From NCBI RefSeq assembly GCF_004337985.1, contig NC_043744.1, positions 3,074,408-3,138,407 of the forward strand: a stretch of 64,000 nt of DNA. Reading direction: 5' to 3'. This stretch comes from Pyricularia pennisetigena. Taxonomy: Eukaryota > Ascomycota > Sordariomycetes > Magnaporthales > Pyriculariaceae. Within the stretch, counting starts at the first letter, position 1, and every line of letters begins with the position of its first letter. Below the pieces are notes generated by a model. The model was not told the origin of the DNA. It saw only the letters and a program-made list of their open reading frames with translations, and made no database searches. This document shows positions 45,036 to 55,854 of the stretch, one piece after another. The position numbers and the translations under genes are program-made.

Positions 45036-47197
45036 TTAGACGTGGTTGGCCGACGACTCCCTGGGCGCCGTCTTCTCGGTGCTGTCGGGGCGGTCCAAGT
45101 TCATGTGGGTCTCCTTCTCGATCTGGTCGAGGTTCAGGATGGGGGCGACAGCGTTGGGGCCGTCGATGACCTTGGAGAGCTCCTCGAGCGTCGGGCCGCG
45201 GGTCTCGACGTATTTCCAGAAAACAAAGGCGAACTCGAACGCGACCCAGAACTGTTTCGGGGGTATTCTTTTGTCAGCAAGATTTTGTAGAAAGAAATTT
45301 GGGCGTTGGAGAAGGGCGAGAAAAAAAAAGAGAGAAAAAAAAAGGGGATTTTTCTCCCACTTACAGTGTAGATGAGGTACAGCTTCCAGGTGTGGTTCTC
45401 AAAGTGCTTCAGTGCAGGTGCGTTGGCTAGGTTGTTGAAAGTCAGGGCGAGCTGGATGACCAGGTTCAGAATCATCATTCCCTTGGCGCGGAGCTGGTAC
45501 GTCAGGATCTCGAGCGCGTAGCCGATCAGGAGACCGGACCAGGCGATGGCGTAAAAGACACCAAACAGCCAGATGAAGAAGACGAGGGCCATGTCGGAGC
45601 CGGGCGTGCGGTGCTCCTCGTAGAGGCCGCACGAAAGACACCAGACGACGAGGGTGCCGAGCATGCCTCCGGTGGCGATGAGGAAAATCGGGCGACGACC
45701 GAACTTGTCGACCAGCATCGCGCACGTGATGGAGACGACGACGGCAAGCATCGAATTGCCGGCGGAGAGCTGGAGACGGAGGGGGAAAAGAAAAGGTTTT
45801 GTCAATAAATAGCCCTCTTCTCTCTGTCTAGAACAGGCCAACATGTTCAACTTACACCCAACCTAGCCGTGGAGTCGGTGATGCCTGCATTCTCGTAAAG
45901 GATGGCGCTGTAGTTGGAGATGATGGCGTTTCCGGACCACTGGGAGAAGAGTCCGAGCGAGATCAGGATCATGAGACGGTAGCGGTTGCCCGGGGTGCGG
46001 AAAAAGTCCATGTAGCTGCTGTGCTTGTTGGCGGCCTGCTCCATCTTGATGGTCTCGCGAATCTCGCGGAATTCGAACTGGACCGTGGCGTTCTGTGCGT
46101 CACCGTTGGCGTGGTACTTGGCCAGGATCTGGAGGGCCTCGTCATCCCGATCGTTGGCGATGAGGAAACGCGGAGATTCGGGGACCCCTGATCATACAAC
46201 CAGGTCTTGGTTAGAGAAGCTGAAGAGTCTTGATTGCTGACACATACACAGACATACACACACACACACATGCGTTGAGCAAAACTTACAGTAGATGCCA
46301 AGAAGCTGAATGATGGACGGGATGGACTGCAGGAATGCAGGAATTCTCCAGGACCACTCGTTTTTCAGGGTGTCGGTGCCAAAGGCGGTCCAAGCAACGA
46401 CTGATACTCTGGTCAACAAAAAAACATACTTTTGCCTCGTTTGGATTCAAGGGGCAGACGAGGCGCATGCTACTTACGGACGGCACCAACGTTCCACAGA
46501 CAGTTGTAGACCGTCGTCAACCTGGCGCGGTGCTGCGGGTGGGCAATCTCGGTCAGCAGCATGGGGGAAGCCATCTGGGAGAACGAGTTTCCGAATCCGA
46601 GCAAGAAACGTCCGCCCATAAACTGAGGAAGTGTGTGGCAGAAGGCTTGAAGAACGGCACCGCCGGTGGTGATGACAGCCCCAAGGATGATGGGCCACTT
46701 GCGACCCCATCGGTCAAGCACGAAGGGACTTTGTAAATGTCGCGTGGCGTCAGTTGCTACTTCAAGTGGCGCAGACAAAAGGTCACAAAAACTTACACGA
46801 TGGGGATCGACACAACACTTCCAATCTGGTACAGGGCCACCAGGAATCCAAGAAGACCATAAGTGCTCATGTCCGAGTCGCGCGCGATGCCGAACTGATC
46901 TCTCCAGCTGTCGAAGTTCTGGATGGAGTTCAGAAGCATTCTAGGTAGAAACAAGAGAAACTCAGAGTCAGTAAGGAGGGTATCTCCTATCGCGGGCCCT
47001 AAAACACCAAAGAAGGCTTACCCATCGTAACCAGTACTGGCCGAGGCGATGGAAAGGATGAAGGCATACCAGCCCAGGGACCGCAGCCCAGGCTCCCTCC
47101 ACCATGTCACCCGCTCAAACTGCGGTGCCTCCTCGACGGCCTGAGCCAGGTTGGCATCATGGCTCTTGGGAGACTTGACCTTGGAGAACAAACCCAT
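45036..47197 (-). CDS. MFS sugar transporter (lactose-permease/hexose type)
   Basis: Seven exons: 47197-47022, 46940-46797, 46728-46478, 46400-46290, 46187-45856, 45769-45365 and 45251-45036; all boundaries have GT and AG and the phases close to 544 residues. Signatures: SIASASTGYDGMLLNSIQ (TM1, with the splice inside), VPFVLDRWGRK, GGRFLLGFGNSFSQMASPML, TEIAHPQHRARLTTVYN, WRIPAFLQSIPS, YWVPESPRFL (splice inside), GLFSQWSGNAIISNYSAI, LVDKFGRRPIFL, and a final FVWKYVETRGPTLEEL-like stretch (VFWKYVETRGPTLEELSKV). This is the fungal lactose-permease/Hxt-like subfamily of sugar porters; the sugar is unknown. Intron 4 (46289-46188) contains a CA-rich microsatellite. The leader upstream of the ATG has a (CAG)5 run. 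Confidence 0.9.
46257..46270. repeat. CA microsatellite in a transporter intron
   Basis: Alternating CA run inside the fourth intron of the sugar-transporter gene, with more CA-type sequence on the left flank. It is close to the donor on the minus strand. Confidence 0.7.
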
Positions 47198-49136
47198 CTT
47201 TACTGGGGGATGGGGATGCCTTTTGCCAAGGAGCGTATGGTGATGGTGTTCTAGCAGCAGCAGCAGCAAAGGGCAGAAGGTAAAGTTGAGGTTCTGTCGT
47301 CAATAAAGAGACAAAACAAAAGATTACAGATCAAGCTTTCACAACTATAGCTCGAGAGCTGTTGCAATTTCATGAACTGACAGGCCGGAGAGAATGAAGA
47401 ACCCAGACGGAAAAGACAAAGAAATAATGGGCTGATCTAGTTCTCCACGTCCCATAATTATATCTGGGGGATCCCCAATGCCAACTACAGAAACATGGGG
47501 AAACCGAGCACAGGGATCTGTTCCAGTAGCCACTTTGTATTTTCGCATCTGTCTTCCGTCTTGGAAAGCAGGGGGTGGTTAATGTCAGGCGGGTCCATTT
47601 TGTGGCGACAGCACCACTGCTAAGACTGAGTGGGTAGGGTAGACTGGTGGGCAGCACAATAGATCCAATCTTGGGGATACACAACCTTGACGAGTTGTCT
47701 GTTGGGCGCCTCTTCGTCCTTCTTTTTCGGCTGGCATCTCCGGAGCAAGCGACCGGCTGAATGCCATAGGAAACGAAAGCCGTGCTGGGCTGGGCTTTTT
47801 TGCTGGGCAATTGATCGATTTGTGTTGTACAAGACACACAAAAACATATTTTTGTCGGCAATATCACACCTCTCTAATTTGATCAAGTGCGAAGCTGCGG
47901 ACAAGCCTTGGTGTTCCCACAGAGGATATAAGTCTCCCCTATCAGAGCCGTGGACGGGCAAGGCTAAGAGTCTTGTGTGCGGAGCGTACCAAGCGAACCT
48001 GGCCAATCGGGATTTCAGCAACATTTTAGCCTAAAAGCCAACGCCAACGAGGCCAAGGACGAGGCCAAGGCGCCGCTCTTGCCGAAGCTTTGCCTTGGCG
48101 GAGAGATGAGGTTCACGCGGTCCCGGTATTCTTTGGTCCAGGTCTCTTGCGATATCAGCTCCAACGCGGCTCAGCCCCCTCGGCATGACCACCCGAGAAT
48201 ACGCAATCGAATCAATGCTCCTTCAGGCCTTGAAATGTAAATGTCATCCATCTTTCTAGGGGTTATTTATCCAACTTTGGTGTCGGTTGCATTCCCTAAA
48301 TTGATCCCAAGAGCCACTAGTGGACGGGGAATTGTGAGGCACAATTGACACCATAGACATGTCGTCGAGTGGCGGCCAAGGAAATGTAAAATGCGCAGTC
48401 AGCAACCCTCATTGTGAGTGGTGACCTCGGTGCCGTCGTTTGAGCCTTTGTCCCTGAGCTGATTCACCGCTGGCGGTACTACAGCCCTGCCCAAACATCA
48501 GCATTCGAAACCCGATTCGTCACATGCCGTACCAGGTTGATGTATCCCTTTTTTATTCGTAGCTCCATCCTGAAAGCTCAATACCAAGACTTGACAAGGC
48601 CCCAGGATTTCAAGGACTCGTGGAGTTTCGGCCCTCGTTCCCTTCATCAGCTTGGCGGAAGCGGACCCTCAGAAAAAAGCTTGATATTCGGAGCAATGCT
48701 TTCTGGTCCGACTGTATGACCCGGCTAGGTGGTTTGAGAATCGGATGATGTGGCCCATCAGCTCAGAAAAGCAGGGCCGAATCTCCCAGTAAAATGTTTG
48801 CACACGAGGTTCTGCCAGTTGTGGGGATCGGACGTGGATGTAGATGATTGCTCGGCAGCTGTAATTGCTGTAAAGGGGTTAATATCACAGTGATCCTACC
48901 AAGAAACAAACATCAGCATGCGGCCAAATGTCCTAGAAGGCATCGCGAAAAAAAAAAGAAAAAAAGAACAGACTGAAAATGATGTAGCCAGTACTGTAGT
49001 TTTGCGAAATTAACTTGGTCGATGATATCCGAACCAAAAGTATCCCAATTGCAATCGAAACACCCCGCCAGCATACATTGTAGTTACGTTTACAATTCTT
49101 AATACACTCCGGAAAATGCAAGACCTAATCAAAATT
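47198..49136. other. 1.9-kb intergenic region
   Basis: Promoter side of the sugar transporter and 3' flank of rtc1. Overlapping short frames at 47585-48034 lie on both strands and are not supported. No element or RNA gene is seen. Confidence 0.5.
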
Positions 49137-52100
49137 TCACCTCCTCTCATCAGCCCCAGCAAACTTGACGCTCTTTCTCCTTTCCCTTTCATGCCCAAAT
49201 GGCAAGTGTCCACTAGCTACAGGACCAGGGCCGCCGCCAAGCATGCCCCCAGCATGCCCGGGGCTTGAGCTCAGGGAGATGCTCCCGCCCCGTCTGGCCG
49301 CGCCCGCGGCTGCAAAGGCGCGATCCAGATGTCCACCGAGGGCATCGCGTACGCCATCAACGGCCCGGCTCTGTGGCGCCTCGTGTGGATCGCCCCGGAC
49401 AAGACCTAGGCTGAGATCGCTCAGACCCGCCAAGTGCTGAGGTTGCTGGCCCCCGCCAGGTGGCAGGACTGGTGAGCCCCGGGCGCTGGGCCCTGCAGAG
49501 TAAGAAGCCCTCGTCGCGGCCGCCACGGCTTCGCGCAGGCTAGTGCGGCTCACCTCTTCCGTCCGCGCGACGGTGGACTCTGCGCGATAGCGGCCAGGGA
49601 GGCAGGCGTGGCCGCACCCATCGACGGGGCAGCATCCGTCCGAGATTCCGGCGCCTGGGATCATCTCGGGTGCCAAATAAGGAAATGCATCCCCAATTTC
49701 AACTCCACCGCCGACAAGCCCAGTTGTGCCATCAGCCTGCCGCGAGTTAAGCGAGACGCCGTGCCATATGGACATGCACGAAGAATGTCCGCCATGTGCG
49801 CAAGTGGGGCAATACCACCATGTAGAAAGGGGAGGCATCTTGGAGGGCCTGGTGGCGTATCCTGCACCATCTTGCTCCTGGGCTTTGCCATCTCCTCCCC
49901 CGTTTTCTTCTGCTGCGGGAATGTCGTAGTCATCGACAATAGCTGTAACATGACGATGTCCGCATATCGAACAGGGTCCTGCTGGAGTCTGGCACTTTTT
50001 ACACGGCTTCCATACTGTATCGCTTGACGTTGATGACCTGTCTAACTCGCGCGGCCTCTTGCAATTTCCGCAAACGTACCCAACACTAACGCCCTGCTGC
50101 GCCTGTGAAAATACGGCCGGGTATCCCTCGACCCAGTAATTCTCCAGGATACCTCCAGGCCAACCCCTGACACACAGCTTGCGCAGAAGCGCAGCTTCGA
50201 CGAATAGATTCATGCCCATTAGTCGCGAGTGGTGCTGGCGTAGGATGGAAGTGGCGAGATGGGCGTCTATCAGACCATCAGGCACCAGAGGCCTGAGTAA
50301 CAATATCATCGCGGAGGCGTTCAGTGCGGAATGTTTCTTCTCAAAGTCGAGCGCACGCGCAAGCAGTGCATATGGTTGCAGCGGCGTAGCACGAAAATTG
50401 TCCAGTGGTACATCCGATTCTTGCCCAGATTGTAGGGTGGGAAAGGGATATGGCGGGTCATCTTGCCACGGCAAGTAGTCGCCCTCGATGATACTAGAGG
50501 ACTCTTCATCTTCGCTGGGTGTGCGTAGATTAGGGATTGGAGGGGGCGGCTCTACAGAAGCACGAAGACTTGCGACGGGCCCATCAGATGCAACCTGCTG
50601 GGGCGACTGACTGTCCAAGGTCGTCTGGCTGTCCAGGACATGATCTGCATTATACTCATCAGAAGTCTGAGTATTAATTGCACCTGTCGGACGCATCGTC
50701 CGTTGCTGGTGCAAAAGCTTCAACGAAGGATATTTGGGGGAGCCCGACAGGTCTCTGCCGCGTATTCGACTGTGAAACTCGCCACTGACGGGACTCTGGC
50801 TCCCCTGGTGCTGAGAGGGTGCACTGGTAGGAGCTGGACGTCTGCCCCTCTGAACAGCGCCGGCCTTTAGTTCAGGACTAACCGACTGTTTCGTAGAGGG
50901 TAAACTCCCGGCACTGGTCTGCGAAAAGTAAAAGACGTTACCGATGCTTTCGGTTGAGTCTTGCCTCAGCACAGGTCGATGCTTTTGACTCTCTGGCGAC
51001 TTGGGCTCGACGTAATCAGACGGAAGCGGTGTTGAACCCAAGGCCTTCCTGGACCCATGAGGCACATCCATTGCTTTTGCCATGGCATCCATGTCGTAAA
51101 AGTCGTAGCCCTCCGTTATAGAATGTTGGGTGTGATCACTGCTGTGGCTCACTTCAGACAATGGGATCGAATCTAGACGCTTACGTGACTGAACTGGCGA
51201 TTCCGAACGATGATGTACGGCGGGTGGAAGACTCAGGTTCTCAACATCTGATATGGACATGAGTCTGTCGCCGACGTGGCGCAAGCTTGTTGGGCTTTCA
51301 TGGATTTGATTCCGTTGATGGGCAGTACCATCGCTGACTGGCCTAGCTAATGGTGTCGGGACGTTGGAGGTGCTCTCAAACTCTTCTGCCAGTAGAGACC
51401 TGGCCAATGGACGAGGTGTGCCCACGGAATACTGTTGGCGAGGTGTGAGCTCGTCGCTGGTGACTGAGTTCTTATAAGGAGGCTGTACCCCTCCCTTGGC
51501 ATTTGCACGTTCTTCTCTGCTGGATTCCAACCTGAGCTTGGCCTGGTTCATTCTTCTACCAAGGTGGTATTGAGCCCTGCTTCTGAGAAGGAGGTCCATG
51601 GCAAAGGCAAGGATTCGCCAAGTTTGTGCCAGGCGAAATTGGCTGACTTCATCAGCTGCTCGAGCGTAGTGGCGCAGTATGCCCACTACGCGGTCAACCA
51701 TAGGTTTACTGCCAGTCTCGGGATTGAAAGGTAGTTCGTTCGCCAAAGTCTCGAGATATTGCGAAGACAAAAAATGGTAAACGTCAACCCTAGGCGCTGC
51801 CGGGACGTGTCCGATGGCCATCGATTGATGGTTTTTGTAGATACCTGCAACCTTCAGTGAAGGCTCCAACGCAACAGCAGGCTCGTTGGAGATGGTTGTT
51901 GATGGCGGTGTTGTGCTGACGGTGTTTGGAGATGACTTGATGCTAGCTCGTCTGCTCCTTACCGCCGGCGCTTCGGGTTTCCGGGGGCCAAGGAAGCTAG
52001 TAACTACTTCGTCCTCAGAATCGCTACGACCCATACTGAACATGTTGGCGACAGGGCTGGAGCCACTTAGCTCGTTGGGGGAGTCAGCTGGCGGCGGACG

Positions 52101-53417
52101 CATATCCATGCGATGAAGCGAAGCTGGCAGGCGAGGTCGACGCGGTTTGGTCCGCTCATCGAGTAGCATGACGACATCACCACGAGCAGAGAAAGCCATT
52201 GTCGAGACTGGAGTTCGGTCAATGACCTTGGGGGCAAATGCAACGTCACACTGACTAAAGATACCATCAGGGCCGGCCGTCCAGAGCAGGTCAGGATCAA
52301 GCCAAAGGAGGGACATGGGCGAGACATCAAATCGGTCCACCTCCCTATACGGCATTGTCGGGCGCGCGAAGTCCCAAAGATGGACGACGGCGTTGGAATG
52401 GCGTTTCCCTGCACTGCTGGTGTCATAGGAAACTGCAATCTGCGCCGCTCTTCGTCCCTGTACCGTGGCAGACCACTGGCCCGGTCTCCAGGTCATTGCG
52501 GCAGCCGGTGCCGGCAACGTGATGGAAAGCTTAGGCTTCTGTTTCTTGTCCGCGCCAGGCGAAGCGTCCCACACGTGCAGCTTGCTGTCTGTACCGGCGC
52601 TGGCAAGATGCTCGCCGTCGTGATGCCACGCCACCGTGGTGCATGCACGGTTTGCCTCGTGGGCGTTGAGCCGCAGTACAGGCTTGGCAGACATGCGGCT
52701 GTCCCACTTCATGACGACGCCGCTGTCAGTGCCGCATGCGAAGCAGAACCCCTCCTTTGGGGACCATTTAACGTGGCGCACTCCATCGTTGCACTTGCCG
52801 GCGTGGATCTGCCGAAAGGTAAGGCCGCCGCGGTTGATGGATATGGGGTCGCGCGTGTCAAAGCACCGCACAAAGCCGTCCTGGCTACCAGAGAGAAGCC
52901 ACGAATCCCTATGAGGGTTCACATCGAGCGCGTTCACCTGGCGCGTGTCCTCACGGATCGTGATGGTGTCTAGGGCCGCCCCGGGCCTGCCGATGGCCCC
53001 AAAAGACCTTGTAATGTCGTAATGGAATATCTTGCCGTTACCGCAAGCTGTGTAGAGAGATTGCGCGCCACCGCTGGATGAAGCCCATTTGACATCCTTG
53101 ATCGAGAGCTTATCTCCGACCGAAGCTGTTGCGCTTGGGTTTGAACGTGCTGCTTGGCCTGTCAGGCTGGCTCTCAGGTCGGCATGCTCTTCGATATTGC
53201 AACCGTCGAAGCGGACAATCTTCAAAATGTGACGACCACCTAGCACAGCAGAGCGGCCGTCGGGTGAACGATCGAGAGCGGCGATTGGAACGCCGGCTTG
53301 GAACACGGCATCTTGCGAGGCGTGGATGCGGTAGACGACGGGGAGGGCGGGGTTTGGCGAGCTCGTAATGGAGTCGTTCGCATGGTCTATCGGGGGACGA
53401 CCCAGAAACCGGCGCAT
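49137..53417 (-). CDS. rtc1: RTC1 (WDR24), SEACAT/GATOR2 subunit
   Basis: Intronless, 1426 residues from the ATG at 53417. The N-terminal 420 residues form WD40 repeats (for example VNALDVNPHRDSWLLSGSQDG, DGVRHVKWSPKEGFCFACG, VAWHHDGEHLASAGTDSKLHV). A long low-complexity Ser/Pro middle follows with a helical piece near residues 590-640. The C-terminus has the RTC1/WDR24 zinc region: VCGNCKRPREL near 1114, WKPCKKCQTPAGPCSICGHRH, WYCPTCAHGGHSSCMSIWH near 1200 (RING-like) and CCPVDGCGHAC near 1260. In yeast Rtc1 is part of the SEACAT complex at the vacuole, which opposes SEACIT and so supports TORC1 activity. The tail beyond 1280 is disordered. Confidence 0.92.
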   Translation of the reverse strand: MRRFLGRPPIDHANDSITSSPNPALPVVYRIHASQDAVFQAGVPIAALDRSPDGRSAVLGGRHILKIVRFDGCNIEEHADLRASLTGQAARSNPSATASVGDKLSIKDVKWASSSGGAQSLYTACGNGKIFHYDITRSFGAIGRPGAALDTITIREDTRQVNALDVNPHRDSWLLSGSQDGFVRCFDTRDPISINRGGLTFRQIHAGKCNDGVRHVKWSPKEGFCFACGTDSGVVMKWDSRMSAKPVLRLNAHEANRACTTVAWHHDGEHLASAGTDSKLHVWDASPGADKKQKPKLSITLPAPAAAMTWRPGQWSATVQGRRAAQIAVSYDTSSAGKRHSNAVVHLWDFARPTMPYREVDRFDVSPMSLLWLDPDLLWTAGPDGIFSQCDVAFAPKVIDRTPVSTMAFSARGDVVMLLDERTKPRRPRLPASLHRMDMRPPPADSPNELSGSSPVANMFSMGRSDSEDEVVTSFLGPRKPEAPAVRSRRASIKSSPNTVSTTPPSTTISNEPAVALEPSLKVAGIYKNHQSMAIGHVPAAPRVDVYHFLSSQYLETLANELPFNPETGSKPMVDRVVGILRHYARAADEVSQFRLAQTWRILAFAMDLLLRSRAQYHLGRRMNQAKLRLESSREERANAKGGVQPPYKNSVTSDELTPRQQYSVGTPRPLARSLLAEEFESTSNVPTPLARPVSDGTAHQRNQIHESPTSLRHVGDRLMSISDVENLSLPPAVHHRSESPVQSRKRLDSIPLSEVSHSSDHTQHSITEGYDFYDMDAMAKAMDVPHGSRKALGSTPLPSDYVEPKSPESQKHRPVLRQDSTESIGNVFYFSQTSAGSLPSTKQSVSPELKAGAVQRGRRPAPTSAPSQHQGSQSPVSGEFHSRIRGRDLSGSPKYPSLKLLHQQRTMRPTGAINTQTSDEYNADHVLDSQTTLDSQSPQQVASDGPVASLRASVEPPPPIPNLRTPSEDEESSSIIEGDYLPWQDDPPYPFPTLQSGQESDVPLDNFRATPLQPYALLARALDFEKKHSALNASAMILLLRPLVPDGLIDAHLATSILRQHHSRLMGMNLFVEAALLRKLCVRGWPGGILENYWVEGYPAVFSQAQQGVSVGYVCGNCKRPRELDRSSTSSDTVWKPCKKCQTPAGPCSICGHRHVTAIVDDYDIPAAEENGGGDGKAQEQDGAGYATRPSKMPPLSTWWYCPTCAHGGHSSCMSIWHGVSLNSRQADGTTGLVGGGVEIGDAFPYLAPEMIPGAGISDGCCPVDGCGHACLPGRYRAESTVARTEEVSRTSLREAVAAATRASYSAGPSARGSPVLPPGGGQQPQHLAGLSDLSLGLVRGDPHEAPQSRAVDGVRDALGGHLDRAFAAAGAARRGGSISLSSSPGHAGGMLGGGPGPVASGHLPFGHERERRKSVKFAGADERR

Positions 53418-53944
53418 GTTGACGGATCTCCGTTTCCGATGCGAGGTACAAACCAGGTCATTGTGGTGAGGGCACGAATGTGATCATTGCTTTGACCGAT
53501 TGTCGAAGTGGTAGTGATTAATAACCCCTTGTTCCCGACGCAGATGATTAGGCAAGTTATTACAGTAGTTACTTCTGACCGTTTTTTGACAAGCTCGAGG
53601 ACGGATCTAGTCAGGTATCCCACATAACTAATCACGATCACAAGTTACACAACAGACAAACAGCAGCTACCCTTGCAGGCCTTGGTACCAAGGTACGTAC
53701 TGCGGGCTGCGTCAGGTCCTTATCTTATCGGTCCCACACTAATCAATCATCCGTACCTTACCAAAGCAAGCATGGAAGGTTCAGGAGCGGCTTCGTAATG
53801 TTCGAGTCGGCCTTGACAAAACAAAAATTTTACCTCTGCCGCCCACAGCAACTACAGCACAGCTACAGGTTAGCTGTCACGCAAATCAATTGCACCTATC
53901 AAACCACGCCCCTCGGCAGTCGGACCCCACGCAACTCCGCAGCC
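53418..53944. promoter_or_regulatory. Divergent promoter, rtc1 / thioredoxin
   Basis: 527 nt between two divergent ATG codons. No TATA or CT tract is obvious, and no protein-coding frame is credible. Confidence 0.4.
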
Positions 53945-54626
53945 ATGTCTTGCATCAGCAGAAGCCGCGCTTTATTTCAAATCCGATCGCTTGCATCATC
54001 GTCACGCTTGCCCCTCCTGACGCTGCGCCCCTCACCCGTTGCCATCTACAAAAGCGCAAACAACACCGCGTTCAAGGCATCGCCCTCCACGCCGCAATCA
54101 GCATCAGCAATAAACACACGAGGATTTAGATCAACCGCCGCAAAAATGACTGTCCACGAAGTTACCAGCGCCGATCAGTTTAAGGACGCCATCAAGGCCC
54201 ACAAGGTCGTGCTCGTCGACTTTTTCGCTACATGGTGTGGACCTTGCAAGGCCATTGCTCCCATGATCGAGAAGTAAGTGTCTTTTTTTTTTTTTTTCCT
54301 TCTCAATTGTTGTCCACTATAATACTCCTTTCTCAATGTTGCAATGCATAGAAAGAGAAGCAGGACGGCATCTTTTTGGCTGCAGGAATATCTTGTTGCG
54401 TTCTGGGTGCTAACGTGAACTCTAACTCAGATGGTCTGCCGAGTTCCCCAACATCCACTACATCAAGGTTGATGTCGACGAAGTGCCTGCGGTCGCCCAG
54501 GAGTACAGCGTGCGGGCCATGCCCACATTCTTCCTCTTCAAGGACGGAGAGAAGATCGAAGAGGTTGTCGGCGCCAACCCGCCCAAGTTGCAGTCCATCA
54601 TCAGCACAAACCACCCGTCATCGTAG
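53945..54626 (+). CDS. Thioredoxin with mitochondrial-type leader
   Basis: Two exons, 53945-54273 and 54431-54626 (GTAAGT...CTAACTCAG), give 174 residues. The first 67 residues are rich in Arg/Ser/Ala and poor in acids ([20 protein letters not shown]), a mitochondrial presequence type. The thioredoxin domain begins at [12 protein letters not shown] and has the active site [14 protein letters not shown], with the conserved cis-Pro in [13 protein letters not shown] and a C-terminal helix. The second in-frame ATG at 54146 (CAAAAATGACT) would give a 107-residue cytosolic thioredoxin of classic length. One gene may therefore supply two compartments by alternative initiation. It reduces disulfides using NADPH through thioredoxin reductase. 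Confidence 0.93.
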
Positions 54627-55854
54627 AGGAAAAGGTTGCTTTTTAGGCTGCGCCGGTGCAAGCATTGCTTGACCCCGAGCTCGCACTTCAGGTGTTGTTA
54701 GACGGAGCCATGCACTTTTGTAATATGCGTGGGCTACCCATCTGCGGCGCGCAGGGGCGGAGGGGATACGAGGAGCAAGCTTATTTGTCCCCTTTGGGTT
54801 GACGTTTGTTTGAATAGTTTTCATATTTTTCTTTTTTTTTTCTTTTTCGGCAAATCAAGATAGAGAGCAGGCGAGCGGCACGGACAAATGAGGGCCCAGT
54901 TTCTCACTAGGCGCCAGCAATACCAAAATAACAAATGATCACCCATAAGTTTCCGACCGTAAATAATGATGTCGTGGTGTGCATCATTGCTCCACATGGG
55001 CATAAAATCCTGAAGATACGAGACCAAAGGAACCATGGATGCCGATCAGCTAGAAACAAAACAGAAATGGGAGGCAAAGGATGACATTGTTGACAATGTG
55101 AGATGCGGGCTGACAGACAAATTTCCGGGAAGTGGGTCGACCGAAACCATGACTATCGGTAAAGTCCAGATGGCCGGGGTTTTGGAAAACAAGAAGAAGA
55201 AAGAATGATAAAATGATAGACAAAAGCAATGTACAAGTCAGTTTAGATTAGAGTCTGGACAGCTTTTTTCTGTGCTACGGAGTGATCGCACCCCTTCAAC
55301 TTGCAGCGCTCCCCATGACCTCCCTCGCAGAGCACCAAGGAATGCCGTGGTCTTGCGGGTTAATAAGCTGGGAGATTTGCACTTCCATGTTTTGTCGCAG
55401 CCTGGCTTACCTTGACCGGAACCTTCCTTCCAGGGAGAGAATGGTGGCAAAGCAGGGGTCTGCGACACGAAGGTGTCCTTTTTCCCCATACGGAGTAGCC
55501 AAGGGACCCCACGCCTGTCATTAATGTCGTCTAGTATCGCCCAGGGGTCTAGTGAGGCCTGGGCCGAGGGAACATGGGGGAATTCAACCGTAGGGCGCTA
55601 GAGAGTACATGAAGAGTTCTAGATTCAATCTTTCGCCGTTTAAAGCCGCCTCCCTACCTTGTCCAGTCCGTCTTTTTTTTTTGTTTTGCCGTGGATTATT
55701 GTTAGTACCCAGGGGACGTCAAGAAAGAGAGGGAAGAAGCACGGCCGAAGAAGAGAGAGAGAGAGAGAAAAAAAAAAGAGGTTGCGAAAGAAAAGACAAG
55801 AGGAAAAGTTTAATACTGGTAATAGTAATCACCACAATCGCCGACATCCCCACC
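54627..55854. other. Intergenic, promoter side of the cutinase gene
   Basis: No gene. The last 250 nt are purine-rich with a GA-repeat near 55752-55768 and an A10 run, then the ATG of the esterase gene. Confidence 0.5.
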
